A stretch of DNA of 64,000 bases from Methanoculleus methanifontis (GTDB lineage: Archaea > Halobacteriota > Methanomicrobia > Methanomicrobiales > Methanoculleaceae). Shown in pieces: positions 8,862 through 17,450 of the stretch. Position numbers and translations under genes: made by a program. The number at the start of each line of letters is the position of its first letter. The stretch's first letter is position 1. Location: positions 1 to 64,000 of the forward strand of contig NZ_VCYI01000013.1 of NCBI RefSeq assembly GCF_030464365.1, given 5' to 3'. Under the pieces are notes generated by a model, which was not told the DNA's origin, did not search any database, and worked only from the letters and a program-made list of their open reading frames with translations.

Positions 8862-8870
8862 TGATATATA
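8862..8870 (-). promoter_or_regulatory. TATA box for fasciclin copy 4
   Basis: TGATATATA lies about 40-48 nt upstream of the ATG at 8822; an AGGTACCT-like sequence just before the ATG may serve as a weak ribosome site. Confidence 0.5.
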
Positions 8871-8967
8871 GCAATTATTATAATGGGCACGTCATGGAAA
8901 TGCAGCGAAGGGACACGCGCCTCCCGGGAAGTACAGGCAACCCCGTCCCGGCAACCAAGAAATACTC

Positions 8968-9543
8968 TCACTCGCGGGTCAGGTCGGCGATATACCGCTC
9001 AAAGAGTTCGAGCGCCTCCCACTCCCGGGAGCCGCCGCACTTCCGGGCAAGGCCGCTGTGGTGCTTGATAAGCCGCCCAAGCCACGGGTCGCGGTTCCTG
9101 ACGTATCGGGTGGCATGGACGGTAGCCTCCACGATGCTCGCAAACCCCCGGTTCACCGGGTGGAGACGGAGACCGAGCACCTCCTCTTTCAAGGGAGTGA
9201 GCCGCACAACGATCGTCTCGCCACCCGACCGCTCCACGTCGGCGGCAAACGCGGCCCAGGCCTCCACGTCGCGGAGGCGGCAGACGACCATTCCGTTGAT
9301 CTCTTCGGAGACGAAGGCGTCCTCGGGGAGGTCGTCGAACGCGGTCCGGACGTAGATCACGGGGTCGAAGACGAAGTTCGCGACCACCCAGCGGTCCCGG
9401 GCGATGTTCCTCGCCGTATGGCTCCCCCGGAAGAGAACCATGTGCAGGGAGCCGTTCCGGTTGATGATACCCATGGGGGCGGCGTTGTGGTCGGTGGTCG
9501 CGATGACCTCGTTGATCCCCTCGGTCAGCAGTCCCACTGCCAT
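8968..9543 (-). CDS. DUF447 family flavin-split-barrel-like protein
   Basis: 191 residues, start at ATG 9543 (MAVGLLTEGINEVIATTDH), which overlaps the end of the CitG-like gene by 19 nt. The segments NAAPMGII and VANFVFDPVIYVRTAFDDL are typical of the archaeal DUF447 family, whose fold is the FMN-binding split barrel. The family is found in methanogens and in bacteria that make tetrahydromethanopterin, suggesting a role linked to C1 carrier metabolism (recollection, not tested). Last gene of the overlapping minus-strand operon starting at 11951. No reaction can be assigned from sequence. Confidence 0.75.
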   Translation of the reverse strand: MAVGLLTEGINEVIATTDHNAAPMGIINRNGSLHMVLFRGSHTARNIARDRWVVANFVFDPVIYVRTAFDDLPEDAFVSEEINGMVVCRLRDVEAWAAFAADVERSGGETIVVRLTPLKEEVLGLRLHPVNRGFASIVEATVHATRYVRNRDPWLGRLIKHHSGLARKCGGSREWEALELFERYIADLTRE

Positions 9544-10331
9544 CCCTCCCCGAGCGCCACGTATATCCCGGCGATGGTGATGTCGGCAATCGAGCCCGGG
9601 TTGATCCCGGCAGAGACACATTCGGCATCGAAGGCGGCAAGGTCGCGCCTTCCGTCGAGCACCTCCGCCGCAGAATGCATTGTCCTCTCCGCCACGGGCT
9701 CCCCGTGCTTCTTCGCGATAAAGGTGTCCGGCTCCGTCGCAAGGAGATCGAGGAACGCCGCGGCGACCGACCCCCTGCCGCACCCGTGCGCATGAAGCAG
9801 GTCGGCGCACCGGCGGGTCAGGGCAAATCCGTTCGTCCACTCCGCTGCGACCATGTCCCTGGGCGCCGAGTAGGCCATAACGTCGGCAAGCGTCATGCCG
9901 CGCTCCCGGATGGCGGCGACCGAGGCCGGGTTGTTCACGTCAAGGTCGTCGTTCTCGGCCATCCGGACGCTCGTGAGGCCGAACGCCGCGTAAAAATCGA
10001 CTGCGTCCTCGACGTCGGTTGCGGCGACGACCCGCCGTGCCCCGTCGATATCTCCCCCGAGGACGAGGGGGATGAGGAGGATGAACGCCCCGAAGTGGGT
10101 ATTCCCCCCGGAGTGGCCGTTCGTCGCGAGAACCGCCTCCCGGATGAGGCTCCCGACCTGGCCGCCGATCTTCTCGGCCGCATCAAAGACCGGGCGGGCG
10201 AGGATTGTCGAAGCGAGGAAGTGCTCGAGACGGGTATCCGAATAGTCGTGGCACCGATCCACGTTCCCGGGTTTCGGGTAGGCGCAGACCTCGAGCATCA
10301 TCGCCATCTGCGCACGTTCAGCTCGATTCAT
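9525..10331 (-). CDS. Triphosphoribosyl-dephospho-CoA synthase (CitG/MdcB)-like protein
   Basis: 268 residues with CitG-family signatures: the KPGNVDRCHDY segment, NGHSGGNTHFGAFILLIPL (glycine-rich nucleotide loop) and DSLIATK-like DTFIAKKHG. CitG proper makes the prosthetic group of citrate lyase; no citrate or malonate lyase is nearby and methanogens generally lack it, so this archaeal paralogue probably acts in a different pathway. It overlaps the marker 9 gene by 14 nt upstream and DUF447 downstream, so it is part of their operon. ATG 10331 is used because it precedes the conserved N-terminal helix; ATG 10349 is an alternative. Confidence 0.75.
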   Translation of the reverse strand: MNRAERAQMAMMLEVCAYPKPGNVDRCHDYSDTRLEHFLASTILARPVFDAAEKIGGQVGSLIREAVLATNGHSGGNTHFGAFILLIPLVLGGDIDGARRVVAATDVEDAVDFYAAFGLTSVRMAENDDLDVNNPASVAAIRERGMTLADVMAYSAPRDMVAAEWTNGFALTRRCADLLHAHGCGRGSVAAAFLDLLATEPDTFIAKKHGEPVAERTMHSAAEVLDGRRDLAAFDAECVSAGINPGSIADITIAGIYVALGEGWQWDC

Positions 10332-11457
10332 CGGCAGATTCTTCTTCATCGAATATTCTGTGCATGATCTTCTCGGAGAGGTGATGCTTGCACCGCATGT
10401 ACTCGCGCGCAGAGAGGCCCTTCTTCTCAAGCGTCATGTTGCGGAACATGCAGGGAGAACTGATCTTGCAGCACCAGGCGAGGCTCCCGAAACAGGTGCT
10501 CTTCCCGTCTTCGAGCGGGGTACCCTTCACCGCCTCCTGCTTGAGGTTCAGGTAATCGTCGCGGGAGAGCCCGACCTTATCGAGGGCAGGGAGGAGCGGG
10601 CAGGCCTTCACCGGCATGCAGCAGAAGGCAAGCGCCCTGATATCTCCGCCGCGGCAGAGCTGTTTCGGGGCGTTGTACCAGCCGCCCTCCTCGGCCGACC
10701 GCGTGATGGCGGCATCGAGGCCGGCGAGCGTCCAGGTATCGGACTGCCGGGCGAGCGAAACGAGATCCGCCCCGTGGGAGAAGGCGTCCATCGCCTTGTC
10801 GAAGGTGGTGATGGAGTTGTTCGCGATCAGCGTCAGGGGAGAGGCATTACGGATCTGGCGGACCTTGTTGTGCCCGAAGTCCATCAAGTCGACGTGGAGG
10901 ATATCCGCGCCCGCCTTCCAGACGGTGCGGGCGAGGTCAGCGTCGTTCGCCGCGACACCGGCCCGGATCTTCACCGAGACGGTCACGTCCTCGGCCTTCA
11001 GCGCCAGGATGATCTCGACGAGTTTCGCCGGGTGCTGGAGGAGATACTCGCCGCAGCCTGCCTCAAGCATCGCCGGCTGCCTGCAGTGGGCATCGATCTC
11101 GTAGATCACCACGTCCTCGAACGCCTGGGCGACCCCGGCGTAGGAGGCAGGCGTGCTCCCGCGGAGGTTGATACCCGTGACAACGTCACTCTGTTTCAGG
11201 GCGTCGATCTCCCGGCCCAGCGCTTCGAGGGGATCGTCGTACAAAAATTCTTTACGGCCTTCCTCGGCCATCCGCCGGCTCGCTTCAAGAGTGGGAGCGT
11301 CGATGGAGTAGCCCCCGATGAAAGCCGCCCCGACGTGATCGGCCCGCTCAATAACATATGCCGCATCCACGATCCCGGCCATGGATGCTATTGCCACCGG
11401 TGTTTTTACGATTCGATCGTTTATGAGGAGCTCAAAACGATCATATGCTTCCATCAT
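10318..11457 (-). CDS. Methanogenesis marker 9 protein (Dus-like TIM barrel with Cys-rich C-domain)
   Basis: 379 residues. The N-terminal ~260 residues resemble the tRNA-dihydrouridine synthase/dihydroorotate dehydrogenase TIM barrel (GADILHVDLMDFG, LIANNSITTFDKAMDAFSHGADLVSLAR). The last ~115 residues carry the cysteine-rich marker 9 domain, with groups CRGGDIRALAFCCMPVKAC and CFGSLAWCCKISSPC plus a final RCKHH, likely a metal or Fe-S site. The family is nearly restricted to methanogens; its function is not established. The start at 11457 (or the adjacent ATG at 11454) overlaps the stop of the nuclease gene as ATGATG, so the two are translationally coupled. Confidence 0.85.
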   Translation of the reverse strand: MMEAYDRFELLINDRIVKTPVAIASMAGIVDAAYVIERADHVGAAFIGGYSIDAPTLEASRRMAEEGRKEFLYDDPLEALGREIDALKQSDVVTGINLRGSTPASYAGVAQAFEDVVIYEIDAHCRQPAMLEAGCGEYLLQHPAKLVEIILALKAEDVTVSVKIRAGVAANDADLARTVWKAGADILHVDLMDFGHNKVRQIRNASPLTLIANNSITTFDKAMDAFSHGADLVSLARQSDTWTLAGLDAAITRSAEEGGWYNAPKQLCRGGDIRALAFCCMPVKACPLLPALDKVGLSRDDYLNLKQEAVKGTPLEDGKSTCFGSLAWCCKISSPCMFRNMTLEKKGLSAREYMRCKHHLSEKIMHRIFDEEESADESS

Positions 11458-11951
11458 ACTTCTACATCAGTTGGCGGTGAGAGAGGATATTGGTTTGTGT
11501 CAAGTCCCGGCAGGTCGTACTCTTCACCGGAGCGGTCGAGGGCACAGCAGAGCCGGAAATCGTCTATCGAGATGCCGGGGACGTTGCCGTAGTAGCCGAG
11601 AACTGTATCCCAGGGCATGAGGTATGCCTCCTTTGCTCTCCCCGCACCGAACCGGAACTCGACGGCGAGGAACCCACGGCGACCCGTCCTCTTGATGAAG
11701 TCGGCGATCGCATCGACCTGGTGGACGTTGTTCTTGTCGAAATGGAAGTGCTGGGAGAAGTAGAGTTTCTTGCCCGATATCGACTTGCACTCGATGGCCA
11801 GGTAGTAGCGTGGGTCGAGAGAGTCCACGAGGACATCGACATACTGGGTATTGAATTTGCTCTGCTTGAGCCGGTAGGCGAACCCGTGGATCTGCCGGTG
11901 CGTGAAGAATCGGTTGATGCAGTAGGTGATCTCCCGTTCGAAGTTTGCCAT
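11454..11951 (-). CDS. Hjc-like PD-(D/E)XK nuclease
   Basis: 165 residues from ATG 11951. The core YVDVLVDS followed by YLAIECKS is the D...ExK motif of PD-(D/E)XK nucleases, and the following KNNVHQVDAIADFIKRTGRRGFLAVEFRFG resembles the archaeal Holliday junction resolvase Hjc. It is longer than typical Hjc (about 120-140 residues), with an extra C-terminal ~40 residues. Upstream 11984 in frame was rejected because MANFEREI aligns with family N-termini. It heads the operon with the marker 9, CitG-like and DUF447 genes, an odd partner for them. Substrate not shown by sequence. Confidence 0.6.
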   Translation of the reverse strand: MANFEREITYCINRFFTHRQIHGFAYRLKQSKFNTQYVDVLVDSLDPRYYLAIECKSISGKKLYFSQHFHFDKNNVHQVDAIADFIKRTGRRGFLAVEFRFGAGRAKEAYLMPWDTVLGYYGNVPGISIDDFRLCCALDRSGEEYDLPGLDTNQYPLSPPTDVEV

Positions 11952-12026
11952 CACATAGATCTTGAACCGGGCCCTTAAAAACAATCGGTAATTATTTTAA
12001 TAGGGTATCGTATTACCTTGTATTAT
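11952..12026. promoter_or_regulatory. Divergent promoter region between nuclease/mmp9 operon and cfb operon
   Basis: This 75-nt spacer holds two AT-rich elements. TAATTATTTTAATA (about 11990-12003) lies ~24-37 nt upstream of cfbA and suggests a leaderless cfb transcript, since there is no ribosome site before ATG 12027. CCCTTAAAAACA (about 11973-11984) reads TTTTTAAG on the minus strand, ~20-30 nt upstream of ATG 11951. Closeness of the two elements allows coordinated control. Confidence 0.5.
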
Positions 12027-12434
12027 ATGACTGGCAAAGGCATGTTACTGGTTGGGCACGGGAGCAAGCTTCCCTACAACAAGGAACTCACCGAGACCAC
12101 CGCGAAATTCATCGCTGAAAAGACGGATGAATACATCGTCAAATCCGGATTCATGAGCCTCAACACCCCGACGGTGGAGGAGCAACTCGAGGCGTTCCGG
12201 AGCGAGGACATCGATATGCTGGTCGTTGTGCCGCTGTTCCTTGCGAAGGGTGTTCATATCAACAAAGACATACCGGAGATTCTTGGCCTTCCTGAAGGGC
12301 AACGGCGCGGCACGTTCCAGCTGAACGGGAAGTCTGTACCGCTCGTCTACGCCAACCCCATCGGTAGCGACCCGCTCCTCGCCGAACTGATGCTGAAGAA
12401 CGCGTCCGACGCGATTGCCGAACTGAAACCCTGA
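12027..12434 (+). CDS. cfbA: Sirohydrochlorin nickelochelatase CfbA
   Basis: Small CbiX-type class II chelatase of 135 residues that inserts Ni2+ into sirohydrochlorin, the first committed step of coenzyme F430 synthesis. The N-terminal LLVGHGSKLPYNKE carries one metal-site His, and PLFLAKGVHINKDIP carries the other. ATG 12027 is preferred over an upstream TTG. First gene of cfbA-cfbE-cfbD-cfbB, 5 nt before cfbE. The same fold can act with cobalt, but its company in an F430 operon favours nickel. Confidence 0.92.
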   Translation: MTGKGMLLVGHGSKLPYNKELTETTAKFIAEKTDEYIVKSGFMSLNTPTVEEQLEAFRSEDIDMLVVVPLFLAKGVHINKDIPEILGLPEGQRRGTFQLNGKSVPLVYANPIGSDPLLAELMLKNASDAIAELKP

Positions 12435-12439
12435 ACGAC

Positions 12440-13597
12440 ATGCGAATCCTGGTGCTGGATACCATCCACGGCGGGGCGGAACTCGCCGGGGCACTCCGTG
12501 GTGCCGGCCACCAGGTGGACGAGGTGGACGTCTACCGCGGACAGGCCGGTATCCCCATCGAAGAGGCACTCGGCCGGACCTACGACCTCGTCACCGCCCC
12601 GGTTCACCTCGATCCCGATCACCCGCTTCTGCGGCGCCACGGCCCTGCAGTCTCGCACCACGAGATGGTGAAACGGATTTTCGACGATGGCCGGCTCCCG
12701 CATCCTTTCATCGAGATCACCGGGACACGCGGGAAGACCACGACCGCCCACGCCCTCGCCTCGCTGCTGCCGGGTCCCGGCATCCTGCACACCTCGACCG
12801 GAACCTACCGCTACCCGGAGCGGGAGGTGCTCTGGAAGAAGAGCATCACACCCGCTTCCCTGATTGCGGCGGCACGTGAGGCGGAACGGATCGGCGGCTG
12901 GCTGGTCGCCGAGGAGTCTCTCGGGGTCACCGCCGCCGGGGACGTGGTGGTGCTGACCTCGCCGGAGGACTACCCGGTCGCGGCTGGGAAGAAGCGCGCG
13001 ATCGCGGAGAAGTGCCGGCTGCTCGCCCGGGCGCGGACGGTCGTGCTCCCGCCGGGGATCGACCTCCCCGGAGCGGTCGCGGCCGACAGTATGGTATCCT
13101 TCGAGGGGCAGACCTGCCGCTACTCCGGGAACGGAATCAGCGGATCGTTTGAGAACCCGCTCTGCACTCTACCAGGCTACTGGACGCCGCTCGCGCTCGC
13201 GGCCGCGACCGCCTGCGTGCTCGGGGTCGACCCTTCCCCTCTCAGACGGTTCGCCGCCCTGCCCGGACGGATGGCGGCCCGCCGGGAGGGGGAGATCCTG
13301 ATCATCGACAACGCGAACAGCGGGACGAACATGATGACCACCGTTGAGGCCGCCCGCTACGCGAGGGAACTCTCCGGCGACGCACCCCTGACCCTCGTCA
13401 TCGGCGAGGAGGCACAGGCGATCTGCGAGGGGTTCTCCAGGAACGATATCCTGCGGACGGTTTCGACCATCGCTCCTGCGGAGACGATCTACGTCGGGGA
13501 GGGGCATCCGGCGGCGACGCTCGAGGAGGGGCTCAAGGCCGCTAAAAAGATCACCCCGGCGGGCGCAATCGTCCTCGCGGTAAAGACGTGGAGATAA
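12440..13597 (+). CDS. cfbE: Coenzyme F430 synthetase CfbE (Mur ligase-like)
   Basis: 385 residues. Mur-ligase-like ATP-dependent enzyme that closes the carbocyclic ring of 15,17(3)-seco-F430-17(3)-acid, the last step of F430 synthesis. ATP-binding loop ITGTRGKTTTAHALA lies near residues 93-107, the NANSGTNMMTT segment near residue 290 and GEEAQAICEGFS near 325. A weak N-terminal Rossmann-like segment starts MRILVLDTIHGG. Two nt separate its stop from cfbD, implying co-translation. Confidence 0.92.
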   Translation: MRILVLDTIHGGAELAGALRGAGHQVDEVDVYRGQAGIPIEEALGRTYDLVTAPVHLDPDHPLLRRHGPAVSHHEMVKRIFDDGRLPHPFIEITGTRGKTTTAHALASLLPGPGILHTSTGTYRYPEREVLWKKSITPASLIAAAREAERIGGWLVAEESLGVTAAGDVVVLTSPEDYPVAAGKKRAIAEKCRLLARARTVVLPPGIDLPGAVAADSMVSFEGQTCRYSGNGISGSFENPLCTLPGYWTPLALAAATACVLGVDPSPLRRFAALPGRMAARREGEILIIDNANSGTNMMTTVEAARYARELSGDAPLTLVIGEEAQAICEGFSRNDILRTVSTIAPAETIYVGEGHPAATLEEGLKAAKKITPAGAIVLAVKTWR

Positions 13598-13599
13598 GT

Positions 13600-14664
13600 A
13601 TGGACTACATTCAACCAAGACCGAGTTCTATCGTCGCGGCGCTGTATACCGCCCGCGACCTGGGGGTGGACGTGGCAATCCTCCACGGCCCGTCGGGCTG
13701 CTCGTTCAAGCACGCCCGTCTCCTCGAAGAGGACGGCATGCGGGTCCTGACGACATCGCTTGCCGACAACGAGTTTATCTTCGGCGGGCACGAGCCGCTG
13801 ATGCGGGTTCTCCGTCACGCGGAGGAGACATTTCGCCCCCATCGGATGGCGGTCGTCGGAACGTGCGTTGCGATGATCATCGGCGAAGACCTCCAGTCTG
13901 CGATCCACGACGCCGGGGTAGCGACCCCGGCGATCGCCGTGGACATCCATGCCGGGTTCCGGGAGAACATCGACGGAGTGCTCGCGACGCTTGAGCCCGC
14001 GGCCGATGCCGGGTGGATCAGCGCCGACGAACTTGAACGCCAGCGCTACCTCCTCGGGAAGGCAAACGAGGTGGAGCGGCTGCGGGGAGCGGCTTCGCGG
14101 ACCTACATCGAGCCCTCCCGCGGCGACCTCAAGCACGTCGCGGCAGAGCGGCTCGTCGAACTCGCCGGCTCCGGTGCTACGGGGGTCGCGGTCATGAACG
14201 CGAAGAAAGAGACCGCCTACATGTTCGCCGACGAGCTCATCGCGCTTCACGACGCATGTCCGGACGCCGCCGTTACCTACGTCGCGAACCTCGAGGACCG
14301 CGGCCTCCCGAAGGTCAGGGAGGACGCTGCCCGTATCCTCGCCGGTATGTGGGAGCGCGGGGTCGACCTCGAACTCCTCGGGGCGCTCGACGAGTACGGG
14401 GCGAACGGCCCCGCGGTCGGGGAGCGGATCCGGGAGCTCAACCCCGACTTCGCCCTGATGGTCGGGGTTCCGCACGCCGTCCCGCCGGAGTACACAGACG
14501 GTATCGAGGTCTTCTCGGTCACGAACGGCCCCCGGCAGGTGGAGCCGCTCCGGGAGATGGGGCACCGGCACGTCATGGTCGAGATCGACCTGCATCCGAA
14601 GACCCTCGGCGTCCGGGATATCGTCGCAAGCGAGTTCGGGGCGGTTCTCCGGAGCATGCGATGA
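13600..14664 (+). CDS. cfbD: Ni-sirohydrochlorin a,c-diamide reductive cyclase subunit CfbD (NifD-like)
   Basis: 354 residues, homologous to nitrogenase NifD. With the NifH-like CfbC it performs the six-electron reduction and lactam formation that give seco-F430. Conserved pieces are HGPSGCSFKHARLLEE, the VVGTCVAMIIGED cysteine segment and FALMVGVPHAVPPE. ATG 13600 has a GGAGATAAGT ribosome site just upstream and is better than the in-frame GTG at 13588 that overlaps cfbE. Its partner cfbC is not present in this operon or elsewhere in the window. Confidence 0.92.
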   Translation: MDYIQPRPSSIVAALYTARDLGVDVAILHGPSGCSFKHARLLEEDGMRVLTTSLADNEFIFGGHEPLMRVLRHAEETFRPHRMAVVGTCVAMIIGEDLQSAIHDAGVATPAIAVDIHAGFRENIDGVLATLEPAADAGWISADELERQRYLLGKANEVERLRGAASRTYIEPSRGDLKHVAAERLVELAGSGATGVAVMNAKKETAYMFADELIALHDACPDAAVTYVANLEDRGLPKVREDAARILAGMWERGVDLELLGALDEYGANGPAVGERIRELNPDFALMVGVPHAVPPEYTDGIEVFSVTNGPRQVEPLREMGHRHVMVEIDLHPKTLGVRDIVASEFGAVLRSMR

Positions 14665-16028
14665 AGTCCTTCCTTGTTGCCGGCGACCGTTCCGGGAGCG
14701 GGAAGACGAGCATCACCCTGGCGCTCTCGGCCCTCCTCTCTGCCGACCGGGCCGTCCAGACCTTCAAGGTGGGGATGGACTACATCGACCCTTCCTACCT
14801 TGCCGGGGTGACCGGGCGGCCCTGCCGGAACCTGGACGGTTACGTGATGAGCCCGGACGAGGTCCGGGCGGTCTTTGCCCACGGGTGCCGGGGAGCGGAC
14901 GTGGCGGTCGTCGAGGGAGTGCGTGGGCTCTTTGAGGGCGCGGAGGCGCTCACCGACCTCGGGAGCACGGCCGCGATCGCGAAACAACTCGATCTCCCGG
15001 TCATCCTGGTCGTCAACGCCCGGAGCATCACCCGGAGCGCGGCGGCGATCGTGAAGGGCTTTTTGGCCTTCGACCCCGACGTCGATATCCGGGGAGTCAT
15101 CTTGAACAACGTCACCGGAACCCGCCACCGGGAGAAAGCGGTCCGTGCGATCGAGCACTACTGCGGTATCCCCGTCGTCGGTGTAATCCCCCGCACGGCG
15201 GAGATGGAACTCGGCATGCGCCACCTCGGCCTCGTTCCCTACCGGGAGGGGCAGGAGCACGGGGAGTTCCTCGCCCGGATCGAGACGGTGAAGCAGATGA
15301 TCGCCGACCACATCGACCTGGACGCCCTGCTCTCCCTCGCACGAGAATCCGAGCCGCCGGCGGAGGAGAGTTCCGTCTACGAAGCGGCCGAGCCGGACGT
15401 CCGGATCGGCGTCGCGCACGACGAGGCGTTCAACTTCTACTACGCCGATCTCTTCGACGTGCTCTCTTCGTGCGGGGCGGAGGCGATTCCGTTCTCCCCG
15501 ATTCACGATCGGCTGCCGGAGGCCGACGGCTACGTCCTCGGCGGCGGCTACCCGGAGCTCTTCGGCGCGGAACTCGAGGCGAACACCGCGATGCGGGAGG
15601 GGCTCCGGGAGGTCTCCCGGAACGGCACACCGATCTATGCGGAGTGCGGGGGGCTGATCTACCTCACCGACCGGATGGTGCTTGCCCCGGGGTTCGCGGG
15701 GTCGGGAGAGAAGGAGACCTACGAACTCGCCGGGGTCTTTAAGGGCGCAACGAGGATGCCAGCCCGCCGGATGCTCGGCTACGTCGTCGGGACGAGCGCG
15801 GCGGGAAGCCCCGTGGGCGAGGCGGCGTTCCGCGGCCATGAGTTCCACTACAGCAGCGTCGACCTCGCGCCGGAGACGCGCTTCGCCTACCGGCTGAGCC
15901 GGGGAAGCGGGATCCAGGACGGTTTCGACGGCGCGGTCCGGGACCGGACGATCGGGAGTTACATCCACCTCCACCCGGTGGCGAGCAGAGGGATGCTCGC
16001 GCACTTCGTGGACTGCTGCCGGGGCTGA
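14661..16028 (+). CDS. cfbB: Ni-sirohydrochlorin a,c-diamide synthase CfbB
   Basis: 455 residues, homologue of cobyrinate a,c-diamide synthase CbiA. Glutamine- and ATP-dependent amidation of the a and c acetate side chains of Ni-sirohydrochlorin. The N-terminal dethiobiotin-synthetase-like ATPase has the P-loop VAGDRSGSGKTS. The C-terminal class I amidotransferase has the nucleophile in YAECGGLIYL and a late His in SYIHLHPVAS. Start ATG 14661 overlaps the cfbD stop (ATGA). Last gene of the operon; a T-run follows at 16044-16052. Confidence 0.93.
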   Translation: MKSFLVAGDRSGSGKTSITLALSALLSADRAVQTFKVGMDYIDPSYLAGVTGRPCRNLDGYVMSPDEVRAVFAHGCRGADVAVVEGVRGLFEGAEALTDLGSTAAIAKQLDLPVILVVNARSITRSAAAIVKGFLAFDPDVDIRGVILNNVTGTRHREKAVRAIEHYCGIPVVGVIPRTAEMELGMRHLGLVPYREGQEHGEFLARIETVKQMIADHIDLDALLSLARESEPPAEESSVYEAAEPDVRIGVAHDEAFNFYYADLFDVLSSCGAEAIPFSPIHDRLPEADGYVLGGGYPELFGAELEANTAMREGLREVSRNGTPIYAECGGLIYLTDRMVLAPGFAGSGEKETYELAGVFKGATRMPARRMLGYVVGTSAAGSPVGEAAFRGHEFHYSSVDLAPETRFAYRLSRGSGIQDGFDGAVRDRTIGSYIHLHPVASRGMLAHFVDCCRG

Positions 16029-16043
16029 CGGGGGCGCAGGCGA

Positions 16044-16052
16044 TATTTTTTT
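16044..16052 (+). terminator. U-rich terminator after cfb operon
   Basis: A TATTTTTTT run 16-24 nt after the cfbB stop codon, consistent with archaeal oligo-U termination. Confidence 0.45.
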
Positions 16053-16093
16053 GAGACGTCGCGTGGGCGGGCAGTAGAGAATGGGAATAGAGC

Positions 16094-16222
16094 CTCACGC
16101 GAAGAGCGCGAAGCCGCGAAGTGCGACCTCCCCCGCGGGGAGGGAGCATGAGCACCGTCAGGTGCGAAGGGGAGTTGCTCTCAGATAAACCGATCTTCGC
16201 GTTCTTCGCGGCTTCGCGTGAA
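16094..16222. repeat. MITE-like palindromic element, copy 1
   Basis: The left end CTCACGCGAAG followed by further GCGAAG units (16094-16121) and the right end GCTTCGCGTGAA (with CTTCGCG units from 16195) are inverted. The interior is built of small hairpins, including GCACC(TGAC)GGTGC read on the minus strand and a CCTCCC/GGGGAGG stem. The same ends and hairpin modules recur at 19283-19406, 35424-35472, 40343-40862 and 53939-54360. No coding potential. Confidence 0.75.
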
Positions 16223-16375
16223 CTAACGGGTGCGGATAGCGATGCAGTCGCACACGAAGTGCAACGTTCCATAGGAACAGAGTTCACGGGACATCACGCT
16301 TCCGGCCGTCCCGTCCGCCATCGGGCGGCGCACGAAACGCAAAACATACAAGCGAATCGATACCACACTACTGCC

Positions 16376-17245
16376 ATGATAATTTATCTCGACGGCAAAT
16401 ACATCCCCGAAGAGGAGGCGAAGGTCTCGGTCTTCGACCACGGGCTCCTCTACGGCGACGGCGTTTTCGAGGGGATACGGGCCTACAACGGCAGGGTCTT
16501 CCGTCTCGACGAGCACATCGCACGGCTCTACGACTCGGCGAAGGCAATCGACCTTGCCGTCCCGATCACGAGGGAGGAGATGGCCGAAGCGATCAAGGAG
16601 ACCCTGCGGAAGAACAACCTGCGGGACGCCTACATCCGCCCGATCGTGACGAGAGGCATCGGCGACCTCGGCCTCGACCCCCGGAAGTGCGAGAAACCGA
16701 CCGTCATCGTCATCGCCGTCACCTGGGGCGCGATGTACGGCGACCTCTACGAGAAGGGGCTCCGGGCGGTCTGCGTCTCGGTCCGGCGCACCCCGCCGGA
16801 GTCGATGCCGCCGAATGTCAAGAGTTTGAACTACCTGAATAACATCCTCGCGAAGATCGAGGCGAACTACCGCGGCGTCGATGAGGCGATCTTCTTCGAC
16901 ACCAAGGGCTACATCGCCGAGGGGTCGGGAGACAACCTCTTCGTCGTCAAGGACGGCGCCATCATCACCCCGCCGACCTTAAACAACCTGCGCGGCATCA
17001 CCCGGGCGGTCGTGCTCGAACTCGCGGAGTCGATGGGCATCACCCTCCTCGAGCGCAACCTCGGCTACTTCGACCTCTACACAGCCGACGAGGTATTCGT
17101 CACCGGAACCGCAGCGGAGGTCGGCCCGATCCGCGAGATCGACGGCCGCGTCATCGGGAACGGCAAGCCCGGCCCCATCACCCGGCAGCTGATGGCGGCC
17201 TTCAAGACCGTCACCCAGAAGGAAGGAAGCCCGATCGACGGGTAA
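16376..17245 (+). CDS. ilvE: Branched-chain amino acid aminotransferase IlvE
   Basis: Class IV PLP-dependent aminotransferase of 289 residues, last step of valine, leucine and isoleucine synthesis. The Schiff-base lysine is K149 in [13 protein letters not shown], and [13 protein letters not shown] and GTAAEVGPI bind the cofactor phosphate and carboxylates. ATG 16376 starts [15 protein letters not shown] as in the family; the open frame upstream is repeat sequence. D-amino-acid and aminodeoxychorismate lyases share the fold, but the sequence and length fit IlvE best. Confidence 0.92.
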   Translation: MIIYLDGKYIPEEEAKVSVFDHGLLYGDGVFEGIRAYNGRVFRLDEHIARLYDSAKAIDLAVPITREEMAEAIKETLRKNNLRDAYIRPIVTRGIGDLGLDPRKCEKPTVIVIAVTWGAMYGDLYEKGLRAVCVSVRRTPPESMPPNVKSLNYLNNILAKIEANYRGVDEAIFFDTKGYIAEGSGDNLFVVKDGAIITPPTLNNLRGITRAVVLELAESMGITLLERNLGYFDLYTADEVFVTGTAAEVGPIREIDGRVIGNGKPGPITRQLMAAFKTVTQKEGSPIDG

Positions 17246-17282
17246 GGAGAACCGGGCCGACCTGGATACTCCAGGCATAACT

Positions 17283-17290
17283 TTTTTATC
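17283..17290 (+). promoter_or_regulatory. TATA box for tRNA-Glu
   Basis: TTTTTTATC lies about 42-49 nt upstream of the tRNA 5' end and downstream of the ilvE stop, consistent with an independent promoter and a ~20-nt leader. Confidence 0.45.
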
Positions 17291-17331
17291 CGCACACGCC
17301 GAAGTTGTATGGCACTTCGGTGCAAAGATTC

Positions 17332-17404
17332 GCTGCTATAGTGTAGGGGCCAATCATGTCGGCCTTTCACGCCGACGACTGGGGTTCGAATCCCCATAGC
17401 AGCA
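17332..17404 (+). tRNA. tRNA-Glu (anticodon UUC)
   Basis: Cloverleaf built by hand: acceptor GCTGCTA (17332-17338) pairs with TAGCAGC (17397-17403), discriminator A. The anticodon stem TCGGC/GCCGA encloses loop CTTTCAC with anticodon TTC. The T arm is TGGGG-TTCGAAT-CCCCA. No intron and no encoded CCA. Confidence 0.97.
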
Positions 17405-17450
17405 TCCGTTTTAATTGACATCAGTTCTACAATGCATTCCTTCTTCAGAC

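Noticed and set aside
14277-16004. 575-residue minus-strand frame opposite cfbB
   Set aside because: Antisense shadow; cfbB shows clear P-loop and amidotransferase motifs in the plus frame.
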